Notes: generated from the sequence alone by a model not told the origin. A stretch of 5,078 nt of DNA from Amylibacter sp. (GCA_027083485.1 JALWOO010000490.1:1-5078), one strand, 5' to 3'; counted from the stretch's first letter, positions 1-5,078 are shown. Program-made: numbers and translations.

Positions 1-612
1 TCCTCAGGCAAGCTGGACATCCTGATAAACAATGCCGGAGTGTTGTCTGTCGGATCCTTAAGCGTGCTGGAAGACGATGCGCTGGAACGCATGTTGATGA
101 CCAACCTTGCTGCCCCGATTGCCCTGAGCCGGGAAATGTTGCCCGCGTTACGGGCAGCACAGGGCCGCGTGGTCAATGTCGGCTCTGTATTTGGCGACAT
201 TGCCTATCCCTATTTCGCTGCCTATTCCGCAACCAAATTCGGGCTGCGCGGATTTTCGGACGCGCTACGGCGTGAATTATGGGGAGAAAACGTCAGCGTG
301 ACCTATATCGCCCCGCGCGCAACCAAAACCGGTGCAACCGGTGCTTTCGCCGCTTTGGTAGAGCCGATGGACATGATTCTGGACGATGCCTCAAGCGTGG
401 CCCAACAGGCCTGGGACGCCATCGAGGCCGGTAAGAACGAAGCTTTCCCAAAAGGCAGGGAACGCCTGTTTGTGCGTATCCAACGCATGTTCCCACGCTT
501 GATCGATCGCTCGGTGGGTCCTCAGGCCCACAGCCCCGCTGTCCGCAATGCCCTGATGAAAGCCGGACTATTCACCAAAGAACAATCGGAGACCTCCCCC
601 CATGAGCTATAA
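1..612 (+). CDS. Short-chain dehydrogenase/reductase (SDR), 5'-truncated by window edge
   Basis: This is the C-terminal 203 residues of a classical SDR, a cytoplasmic NAD(P)(H)-dependent oxidoreductase. The frame is open from base 1, so the true start and the N-terminal Rossmann TGxxxGIG cofactor motif lie upstream; a GTG at position 40 is only the valine after NNAG and is not a start. Visible landmarks, numbered in the fragment, are the structural NNAG (10-13), a helix Asn in TNLAAP (35), the catalytic Ser in NVGS (62) and the YSATK catalytic pair Tyr75/Lys79. All active-site residues in the visible part are intact. After YxxxK comes YIAPRATKT, where most SDRs have a PG motif, then a basic tail with ERLFVRIQRMFPRLIDR that may help bind substrate or membrane. 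Classical SDRs are about 250 residues, so roughly 50-60 are missing. The gene overlaps the following oxygenase by 11 nt, implying co-expression. The substrate cannot be inferred. The family call is very secure. Confidence 0.95.
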   Translation, partial: SSGKLDILINNAGVLSVGSLSVLEDDALERMLMTNLAAPIALSREMLPALRAAQGRVVNVGSVFGDIAYPYFAAYSATKFGLRGFSDALRRELWGENVSVTYIAPRATKTGATGAFAALVEPMDMILDDASSVAQQAWDAIEAGKNEAFPKGRERLFVRIQRMFPRLIDRSVGPQAHSPAVRNALMKAGLFTKEQSETSPHEL

Positions 613-1462
613 TATCCTGCGCCCCCAAGAAAATGCCTACGGTGCCATTACAGAAGCCGACATCAATGCTGTAAATACTGCGCTGGTGCGCGATGGCTGG
701 GCAGTATTACGCGGTTATACCGTGGACATGCACATCTTTTCCGGCCTTGTCGGGCAGTTGTGCAAACACATCACCTTTGATCCTGCGCGCAATCATACCG
801 AAGAAAACACCCAGAAAGTTGATGCCGGGCTTGGCCCAATCGGGCTGCATATCGAAAATGGCAACACCCCGCGTTGTCCCGACCTGGTTGCCTTTTATGC
901 ACGCACAGCCGCCTTTGAAGGCTCGCAAACCACTATTTGCGACGGCCATGAAATGCTCGCGGCGATGCCCGAAGACTTGCGCGCCCGCTGGTCCCAGAAA
1001 ATGACGGTTTCCCGCCGTCTTCCCGAGGAATTGTGGAAACGCTATCTGGTCAATGAACACCCCGCCTTGAGTGCCCCGGAACAGATCACCCAAGAACATA
1101 TCATGCAATTCAAAGCCGTGACACCGGGGCAAGATTACGAAATGCACGATGATGGATCGATGACCTATCACCTGACACTGGATCCGGTGCGGCCCTCGCG
1201 TTTTTCAGGCTGCGATTCATTTGCCAATGCCGTTCTTGGCCCGTCCCACAATTACGAACAACCCCGTTACCGGATGGCGGACGGCTCCGAAGTTACCGCA
1301 GAAGAAATCTCGATGCTGGCGGATATTGCTGAAACCTGCACCCATGAGATCAACTGGCAAGACGGAGATATTGCCGTGCTGGACAATACCCGCGTCATGC
1401 ATGGCCGACGCGCCATCATTGACGCAAACCGCGAATTATTTATCGGCATGGGATCAATCTGA
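602..1462 (+). CDS. TauD/TfdA-like Fe(II)/2-oxoglutarate-dependent oxygenase
   Basis: This 286-residue protein has the facial-triad pattern of the TauD/TfdA (clavaminate synthase-like) oxygenases, which couple 2-oxoglutarate decarboxylation to hydroxylation or a related oxidation. The first metal-binding motif is HIE (His83, Glu85) followed by NGNTPRCPDLVAFYA. The Glu replaces the Asp usual in TauD, as in amino-acid hydroxylases such as VioC and AsnO. The distal His is His267 in VMHGRR, preceded by a DGDIAVLDN strand, and Arg269, Arg270 or Arg277 could bind the 2-oxoglutarate carboxylate. The protein ends only 19 residues after the distal His. No signal peptide is seen, so it is presumably cytoplasmic. 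The ATG at 602 lies inside the SDR gene, which ends at 612, with a GGAGA Shine-Dalgarno at 588-592 about 9 nt upstream and a run of six C just before the ATG. The SDR is the obvious pathway partner. The substrate is unknown, and halogenation is unlikely because the carboxylate ligand is retained. Confidence 0.88.
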   Translation: MSYNILRPQENAYGAITEADINAVNTALVRDGWAVLRGYTVDMHIFSGLVGQLCKHITFDPARNHTEENTQKVDAGLGPIGLHIENGNTPRCPDLVAFYARTAAFEGSQTTICDGHEMLAAMPEDLRARWSQKMTVSRRLPEELWKRYLVNEHPALSAPEQITQEHIMQFKAVTPGQDYEMHDDGSMTYHLTLDPVRPSRFSGCDSFANAVLGPSHNYEQPRYRMADGSEVTAEEISMLADIAETCTHEINWQDGDIAVLDNTRVMHGRRAIIDANRELFIGMGSI

Positions 1463-1500
1463 TCCCGCCCCCTCAACACCAAAAAAGAAAGACACTCACC

Positions 1501-2097
1501 ATGAAAAAATATCTTTTCCCCCTGCTCGCCACATTCGCCATTGCTTCCGGTCCTGTATTGGCTGCTTCCATCCCTGCCAGCAACAAACTGGCTTTTGATG
1601 TGATCCGCAAAGGCAAAGACATCGGCGATTACATCATTACCTTTCGCAAATCCGGCAACAACCTGACAGTTCGCCTGAACACCAAGGTCAAAGTGAAACT
1701 CCCGCTTGTTGGCGTGACCGTATACAAGTTCGAACAAAAAAGCAGCGAACAATGGCGTTCCGGGAAACTTGCTGCATTATCCTCGGCAACCAATGACAAC
1801 GGCGAAGCCCATAGCATCAAGCTGGGGGCCAGCCCGTTATTACCCGCCAGCCTGTGGAATATGGATATCGTCAAGGCGCACAAGGCATTGAACACAATTG
1901 ACGGCAAGAAAATGAAAATTTCGGTTCGTAAAATCGGCAATGAAAAGGTTAGCACCGGCCACGGCAAGGTCGCGGCAACGCATTATCGGATCTCCGGAGA
2001 TTTGGCCCGGGATGTATGGTATGGAACCGATGGAACACTGGTCAAGGTCAGTTTTGCCGGCGATGACGGTTCCAAAGTCGCCTATCGTCTGCGATAA
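1501..2097 (+). CDS. Secreted DUF6134-like (DUF3108-related) envelope protein
   Basis: This is a 198-residue protein with a clear Sec signal peptide: MKKY, a hydrophobic core at residues 5-20, and a likely cut after VLA (residue 21). It has no lipobox cysteine, so it should be soluble in the periplasm. The mature part is rich in beta-strand patterns. It runs from LAFDVIRKGKDIGDYIITF through a VYKFEQKSSEQWRSGKL segment to the C-terminal RDVWYGTDGTLVKVSF. From memory this pattern (substrate-like 'V-R-G-x-x-I-G' start, 'E-x-W-x-x-G-x-L' centre, 'W-Y-x-x-x-G-x-L-V-K' end) matches DUF6134, a relative of DUF3108 with no established biochemical role. The ATG at 1501 is favoured because the signal peptide begins there, although the upstream purine stretch (AAAAAAGAAAGA, 1481-1492) is only a weak ribosome-binding site. 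It lies 38 nt after the oxygenase and 45 nt before the response regulator, all in the same direction. A role in sensing, lipid handling or transport would be a guess. Confidence 0.8.
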   Translation: MKKYLFPLLATFAIASGPVLAASIPASNKLAFDVIRKGKDIGDYIITFRKSGNNLTVRLNTKVKVKLPLVGVTVYKFEQKSSEQWRSGKLAALSSATNDNGEAHSIKLGASPLLPASLWNMDIVKAHKALNTIDGKKMKISVRKIGNEKVSTGHGKVAATHYRISGDLARDVWYGTDGTLVKVSFAGDDGSKVAYRLR

Positions 2098-2142
2098 GTA
2101 CCGCAGACTGATAATCCATGACGCCATAAACCGGAGTACCGC

Positions 2143-2820
2143 ATGAGGCTTTTGCTGGTCGAAGACCATGACAGATTATCGGAAAATCTGGTCAACGCCT
2201 TGTGCGCGGCCGGATTTTCCCCCGACCGCGTTGCAGACGCAGCCGGTGCATTGGCGGCTCTGGATAGTGTCCACTATGCAGCCTGCATTCTGGATCTGGG
2301 GTTGCCGGATGCGGATGGCATGAGCGTACTTGCCTATATCCGCAAACGGCATGACAACCTTCCGGTGCTGATCTGCACGGCACGGGATGCTTTCGAGGAC
2401 CGTATCGCCGGGCTGAATGCCGGTTCCGACGATTATCTGGTCAAGCCTTTCAACATGGACGAACTGATCGCCCGCGTCCGCGCTTTGCTGCGCCGGCCGG
2501 GGGGGGCACTCGGAGTAGAGCTTTCAGCAGGCAACCTGACCTTTGATACGGTAAACAGACAAGCCAGCGTGGACCAAGAACCCCTTACGCTCAGCCGCCG
2601 CGAAATGGACCTTCTGGAAATCCTGTTACGCCGCACAGGCCGTGTCGTAGCAAAAGAAACATTGGAAGAAGCGCTTTACGGCTTTGACAAGGAAGCCACC
2701 CCCAATGCTATCGAGGTGGCCACCCATCGCCTGCGCAAAAAACTGGAAAAAGCCGGAGTAAGCGTACACATCCACACTATCCGCGGGATCGGGTATTTGC
2801 TCAAAGAAGGCACAGCATGA
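2143..2820 (+). CDS. OmpR/PhoB-family two-component response regulator
   Basis: This 225-residue cytoplasmic DNA-binding regulator should be phosphorylated by the adjoining histidine kinase. The receiver domain (about 1-115) has the acidic pair Glu7/Asp8, the phosphoacceptor Asp51 in ILDLGLPDADG, the switch Thr79 in CTARD and Lys101 in LVKPF, so all conserved residues are present. The linker (about 116-128) is followed by an OmpR-type winged helix (about 129-222), with LSRREMDLLEILLRR, a recognition-helix region NAIEVATHRLRKKL and the wing IHTIRGIGYLL. Its overall look is closest to QseB/TctD/PmrA-type regulators, but the exact subgroup and target genes are not readable here. The ATG at 2143 has a good GGAG Shine-Dalgarno (2133-2136) 6 nt upstream. 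The stop overlaps the kinase start in ATGA, so the two are translationally coupled. A run of eight G at 2499-2506 falls in the region encoding the end of the receiver domain and linker. Confidence 0.96.
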   Translation: MRLLLVEDHDRLSENLVNALCAAGFSPDRVADAAGALAALDSVHYAACILDLGLPDADGMSVLAYIRKRHDNLPVLICTARDAFEDRIAGLNAGSDDYLVKPFNMDELIARVRALLRRPGGALGVELSAGNLTFDTVNRQASVDQEPLTLSRREMDLLEILLRRTGRVVAKETLEEALYGFDKEATPNAIEVATHRLRKKLEKAGVSVHIHTIRGIGYLLKEGTA

Positions 2821-4217
2821 CCCCGCGCCGCCTGTACCGCGCAATATTCGGGGCACCGGAATCACTCCAGCGGCATATTGTACTCTATATGGTGCTGGCC
2901 TCGGTTTTCAGTGTTATCCTTGTGGGAGCCTTGTCCCGATCTCTTTTGATCGAACACGTTGTTGAATACCGGTATGAAACACTGGAAGCCGAAGCCAAAG
3001 AAATGGCTTCACGGCTGGAAGATATTGCAGACGAAACACGTGCCATCAAAACATTCCGGATCGGAACGGATGACAATAGCAGGGTTATTGATTATGCCCT
3101 CTATTCGCTGGACGGCAAGCCTCTTGCAGCGGCCAGCCCCCCCTTGCCGCCACGCATATCGATTTATGGCACCACAGCAGAAAGCTATTGGTTCCGAACC
3201 GCCAATGACCAACCCGGCGCTGCCGTGCCCTTGACCCTGAACGGCAAAAAAGGATGGCTCGCGGCAATCGAAGGGGAGAAGCACCCCTATTCCAATCCGA
3301 CACCTCTTTGGGGCGAAATTCTTGGCCATTCATATCCGTTGATCGGCCTGACCCTTGCGCTTGTTCTTGCCGCTGCCATTCTGGCGGCCCGCAGTTCCTT
3401 AAGTCCGTTGAAACGGGTTCTCGAGCAATTGTCGCGGATCAGCCCTTCGGCAACAGGACAGAAAATCGAACCCGATGCAGCCCCTTATGAAATCCGCCCG
3501 TTAATCAACGCTACTAACCATATGGTAACCCGGATGGAAGAAGGCTATCAGGCTCAGCGCAGTTTTGCCGGCAATGTGGCCCATGAAATACGGACCCCGA
3601 TTGCGGTATTGAAATCCCGCTTGCAAAACACAACCGCCGCCCCTGTCTGCAAAGAATTGCTGGTTGATCTGGAACAAATCGAACGGATCACCTATCAGCT
3701 GCTGGATATGTCCCGTGCCGATATGCTGGCGGGAACCGAGTTTGAACAAATAGACCTCGTGCAAATAGCCACTGATCTGGCCTGTGACATGGCACCGGCG
3801 GCGCTGGACTCCGGAATACATCTGGCCTTAAGCGGAGCCGACAGCGCCCCGGCCTATGGAAACCCCGGCTTCTTGCGCATGGCCCTGCGTAATCTGGTCG
3901 AAAACGCAATCCTGCATTCACCGGCAGGCGGCGAGGTTGAAATCAGCGTGCAAAGCTCCCCCCCCGGCTGGCAAGTGCGCGACCATGGCGAGGGTGTAGC
4001 GGAATCCGACCAGAGCCGAATATTCAACCGGTTTGATCGCGGAGATAAAAAGCAATCGGGGCTTCCCGGGGCCGGTGTCGGGCTGTCAATCGTAAGACAG
4101 GTCGCCGATGCCCACGCGGGAACAATCACCGTTGAAAACAGCCCCGATGGCGGGGCCATATTTTCCTTCATTCTGAAAAATGACCTTGGCAAGGGTGCAG
4201 GAAAAAAGACCTCCTGA
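2817..4217 (+). CDS. Membrane sensor histidine kinase, partner of the upstream response regulator
   Basis: This 466-residue inner-membrane kinase has a first membrane helix at about residues 21-40, a periplasmic sensor region of about 130 residues (41-171) and a second helix at about 172-191. A HAMP-like linker (about 192-245) leads to a HisKA domain with the phosphoacceptor His256 in NVAHEIRTP. The HExxT pattern is intact, which is compatible with both kinase and phosphatase activity. The HATPase domain has the N box (Asn359, Asn363 in NLVENAILHSP), the G1 box Asp389-His-Gly-Glu-Gly, an F-box-like IFNRFDRG and the G2 box starting at Gly418 (GAGVGLSIV). The architecture resembles QseC/TctE-type kinases. 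The sensor region matches no ligand-binding domain I recognise. The start ATG at 2817 overlaps the regulator stop (ATGA), with AAGAAGG at 2804-2810 as ribosome-binding site. Runs of seven C (3137-3143) and eight C (3958-3965) lie inside the gene, and the reading frame is intact through both. It is the last plus-strand gene before the tRNA. Confidence 0.96.
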   Translation: MTPRRLYRAIFGAPESLQRHIVLYMVLASVFSVILVGALSRSLLIEHVVEYRYETLEAEAKEMASRLEDIADETRAIKTFRIGTDDNSRVIDYALYSLDGKPLAAASPPLPPRISIYGTTAESYWFRTANDQPGAAVPLTLNGKKGWLAAIEGEKHPYSNPTPLWGEILGHSYPLIGLTLALVLAAAILAARSSLSPLKRVLEQLSRISPSATGQKIEPDAAPYEIRPLINATNHMVTRMEEGYQAQRSFAGNVAHEIRTPIAVLKSRLQNTTAAPVCKELLVDLEQIERITYQLLDMSRADMLAGTEFEQIDLVQIATDLACDMAPAALDSGIHLALSGADSAPAYGNPGFLRMALRNLVENAILHSPAGGEVEISVQSSPPGWQVRDHGEGVAESDQSRIFNRFDRGDKKQSGLPGAGVGLSIVRQVADAHAGTITVENSPDGGAIFSFILKNDLGKGAGKKTS

Positions 4218-4314
4218 AACCGGCAGGAATGACAGGAAACTTTTCAATGGTTGCACGGGATAAACGCAGACAAAATGCCCGCGACCCAATCTGGCCACAA
4301 TTTTGGAGAAGAAT

Positions 4315-4390
4315 TGGTGGAGCCTAGGAGGATCGAACTCCTGACCTCTTCGCTGCCAGCGAAGCGCTCTCCCAGCTGAGCTAAGGCCCC
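4315..4390 (-). tRNA. tRNA-Ala (anticodon GGC)
   Basis: Read on the minus strand, this 76-nt gene folds as a complete cloverleaf. The 7-bp acceptor stem is GGGGCCT against AGGCTCC and includes a G3-U70 wobble pair, the main identity signal for alanyl-tRNA synthetase. The D arm is GCTC/GAGC, the anticodon stem is CTTCG/CGAAG, and the loop CTGGCAG places GGC at positions 34-36. The T arm is AGGAG/CTCCT with loop TTCGATC. The variable loop is the short five-base class I type. A73 and an encoded CCA end follow. It decodes GCC and GCU alanine codons. It faces the histidine kinase gene, with 97 nt between them, and lies downstream of the FYDLN-protein gene on the same strand. Confidence 0.98.
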
Positions 4391-4395
4391 ATCTT

Positions 4396-4414
4396 GTGTT
4401 GTGATTTGCAACAC
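4396..4414 (-). other. Inverted repeat in the predicted tRNA-Ala 5' leader
   Basis: GTGTTG (4396-4401) and CAACAC (4409-4414) form a perfect 6-bp inverted repeat with a 7-nt loop, located 5 nt from the mature 5' end of tRNA-Ala. In the precursor transcript it would form a small hairpin next to the RNase P cleavage site. No U-run follows it on either strand, so it does not look like an intrinsic terminator. Confidence 0.35.
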
Positions 4415-4420
4415 TCGGGT

Positions 4421-4449
4421 TATTTAGGAAAACCCGCCCACAGGTGCAA
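4421..4449 (-). promoter_or_regulatory. Candidate promoter for tRNA-Ala
   Basis: On the minus strand a TTGCAC -35-like hexamer (4444-4449) is separated by exactly 17 nt from TAAATA (4421-4426), an imperfect -10. The following bases, ACCCGAG, form a GC-rich discriminator, as is common for stable-RNA promoters under stringent control. Transcription would begin near 4414, giving a leader of roughly 24 nt before the mature tRNA. The -10 matches the consensus at only about half its positions, so this is a plausible rather than certain call. Read-through from the FYDLN gene is the alternative. Confidence 0.4.
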
Positions 4450-4486
4450 GCGGAAAATCCGGTTTTTTGCAGAAATGTTTTTCCGC
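4450..4486 (-). terminator. Possible weak terminator hairpin after the FYDLN-protein gene
   Basis: An 8-bp perfect inverted repeat, GCGGAAAA (4450-4457) with TTTTCCGC (4479-4486), encloses a 21-nt loop and directly abuts the stop codon of the minus-strand gene that ends at 4487. Its position suggests transcript termination or 3'-end stabilisation. The loop is long, the stem is half A-T pairs, and no T-run follows on the minus strand (the next bases are TTGCACC, the candidate tRNA -35), so classical intrinsic termination is doubtful. Confidence 0.3.
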
Positions 4487-4849
4487 CTAGTTTTCGTCGT
4501 CGGTACTTGCGGGCACATCGGCCAGTTCCTCGAGCGGAACAGTATCGTCGTCGTCATCCAGAACATCATCGCCAAGGTCTGCATCGGCAACAACATCGTC
4601 ATCGGCCAATACATCCACATCATCGTCAAGCACATCTACATCCGTGTCGGCTTCGGCCTCTTTGGCCTTTTTCAGCGCGGATTGGTCTTCTTTGTGCGAC
4701 ATGGATCCTTTGGATTTGTCCGCTGTGAAATGGGACAAAGGATATTCGATGCCTGTGTACGGGCTGACAACAGGATCTTTGTTCAGGTCATAGAACCGTT
4801 TGCCGGTTTCCGGACAGGTGCGCTTTACGCCCCATTCTTCTTTGGCCAT
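4487..4849 (-). CDS. FYDLN acid family protein (TIGR02300/PF09538)
   Basis: This 120-residue small protein opens with a conserved basic and aromatic domain, MAKEEWGVKRTCPETGKRF, followed by the family signature FYDLNKDP (19-26) and VVSPYTG. From about residue 67 onward it becomes an intrinsically disordered, extremely Asp-rich tail with repeated DVDVL and DDD blocks. It has no signal peptide or membrane segment and should be cytoplasmic. The function of the family is not established; a single CPxTG cysteine and the YTG turn give it a vaguely zinc-ribbon-like look, but the cysteines needed for a metal site are missing. The open frame extends upstream to 4921, but the family always begins near MAK/MP-K-WG, and a strong AAGGGGG ribosome-binding site lies 7 nt before the ATG at 4849, so that start is chosen. 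It lies divergent from the YgjP-like gene and upstream of tRNA-Ala on the same strand. Confidence 0.93.
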   Translation of the reverse strand: MAKEEWGVKRTCPETGKRFYDLNKDPVVSPYTGIEYPLSHFTADKSKGSMSHKEDQSALKKAKEAEADTDVDVLDDDVDVLADDDVVADADLGDDVLDDDDDTVPLEELADVPASTDDEN

Positions 4850-4856
4850 GAGAAAA

Positions 4857-4863
4857 CCCCCTT
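4857..4863 (-). promoter_or_regulatory. Shine-Dalgarno that fixes the FYDLN-protein start
   Basis: On the minus strand AAGGGGG lies 7 nt upstream of the ATG at 4849. It supports this start over the ATG-like extension reaching 4921, which would add 24 residues unlike the family. Confidence 0.75.
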
Positions 4864-4896
4864 GGGTACGGTAAATTTCGATAGTTCGCAGCCAAC

Positions 4897-4921
4897 TGAC
4901 ACAAGACTTCCCCCTTGTCAA
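4897..4921 (-). promoter_or_regulatory. TTGACA -35 element within an imperfect palindrome, divergent intergenic region
   Basis: A perfect TTGACA (minus strand, 4916-4921) lies about 67 nt upstream of the FYDLN-protein ATG, at a sensible distance for its promoter. No convincing -10 stands 16-18 nt downstream, so the promoter is only partly supported. The same bases belong to an imperfect dyad, TGACACAAG (4897-4905) against CTTGTCA (4914-4920), one arm having a 2-nt insertion. This could be an operator shared by the divergent genes or simply chance. Confidence 0.3.
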
Positions 4922-5013
4922 AGGCTGAATCCCAAAATGGCGGGCCTAGCCTTAATATCCGGTGAATTTACGCTTGTGATTGCCTCTTTTTGCCGGATCG
5001 CTACATTGGAGCC

Positions 5014-5078
5014 ATGGTAGAGATTGTTCAAATCGGGTCGCCCCCAATTGATGTGCATTTGCGCCGCTCAACGCGGGC
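5014..5078 (+). CDS. Start of a YgjP/DUF45-type (M48-like) metallopeptidase, 3'-truncated by window edge
   Basis: Only the first 21 codons are present. They read MVEIVQIG, then SPPIDVHLRRSTR and the first two bases of the next codon. A Pro-rich strand followed by a hydrophobic strand and RRSxRA is the usual opening of YgjP-like (DUF45, SprT-related) zinc metallopeptidase-like proteins, where it precedes RRxxLRV. The diagnostic HExxH lies beyond the window, so the call rests on this short motif and on recollection of the family. The ATG at 5014 has GGAG (5008-5011) only 2 nt upstream, unusually close; an in-frame TTG at 4990 is an alternative start, and an in-frame stop at 4963 limits the extension. 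Divergent from the FYDLN gene. Confidence 0.55.
   Translation, partial: MVEIVQIGSPPIDVHLRRSTR

Noticed and set aside
1463..1500. Terminator or promoter between the oxygenase and DUF6134 genes
   Set aside because: The 38-nt gap has a C-rich then A-rich stretch but no stem-loop and no -35/-10 pair that I can support.
1221..1598. Plus-strand 125-residue frame spanning the oxygenase 3' end and the DUF6134 start
   Set aside because: It is out of frame with both flanking genes, contains no motif and has no ribosome-binding site of note. The in-frame genes explain the DNA.
707..1752. Minus-strand open frames of 154 and 161 residues opposite the oxygenase and DUF6134 genes
   Set aside because: They lie antisense to genes with clear motifs, have no family resemblance and overlap one another's partners. 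They are typical shadow frames.
2143..4217. Frameshift or pseudogene status of the two-component genes because of the homopolymer runs
   Set aside because: Both frames are continuous and keep every catalytic motif before and after each run, so the genes look intact.
4315..4390. The tRNA gene as an integration site (att) for a mobile element
   Set aside because: No integrase, no repeat of the tRNA 3' end and no element-like genes are visible in the window. The flanking genes look chromosomal.
4850..4921. N-terminal extension of the FYDLN protein to a start at 4921
   Set aside because: The extra 24 residues do not resemble the family, the strong ribosome-binding site serves the ATG at 4849, and the extension would cover the likely promoter.
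4394..5020. A 208-residue plus-strand open frame across the FYDLN gene region
   Set aside because: It is the complement of the Asp-rich minus-strand gene plus intergenic DNA. The translation is rich in V/I/F and G as expected from an antisense GAT/GAC tract, has no recognised domain and runs through the divergent promoter region.

Overview
This window looks like chromosomal DNA from an alphaproteobacterium of moderate GC content, judged by eye. The best taxonomic marker is the small FYDLN-type acidic protein (TIGR02300/PF09538), a family I know mainly from Alphaproteobacteria. It sits here beside a tRNA-Ala(GGC) gene. No insertion sequence, CRISPR array, integrase or phage gene is visible.

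Layout. Positions 1-4217 hold five genes on the plus strand, packed head to tail. They are a short-chain dehydrogenase/reductase (SDR) cut by the left edge, a TauD/TfdA-like Fe(II)/2-oxoglutarate oxygenase overlapping it by 11 nt, a secreted DUF6134-like protein, an OmpR-type response regulator, and a sensor histidine kinase joined to it by an ATGA overlap. The remaining gaps are only 38 and 45 nt, and neither contains an obvious terminator, so all five may share one transcript. Positions 4218-4314 hold nothing recognisable. tRNA-Ala and the FYDLN protein gene follow on the minus strand. A divergent intergenic region leads to the first codons of a YgjP/DUF45-type metallopeptidase on the plus strand, cut by the right edge.

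How the genes may work together. The SDR and the oxygenase both look like tailoring or metabolic enzymes, and their overlapping reading frames suggest coupled expression and a shared pathway. The signal-peptide protein and the two-component system come next in the same direction. This layout would suit a small-molecule (biosynthetic or catabolic) operon that carries its own envelope protein and sensor. The substrate cannot be read from the sequence, and the rest of the pathway would lie upstream of the window. The right-hand part (tRNA, FYDLN protein, YgjP-like protein) looks like conserved housekeeping sequence. No clearly novel system can be demonstrated. The best candidate is the SDR/oxygenase/DUF6134/two-component cassette taken as a unit.
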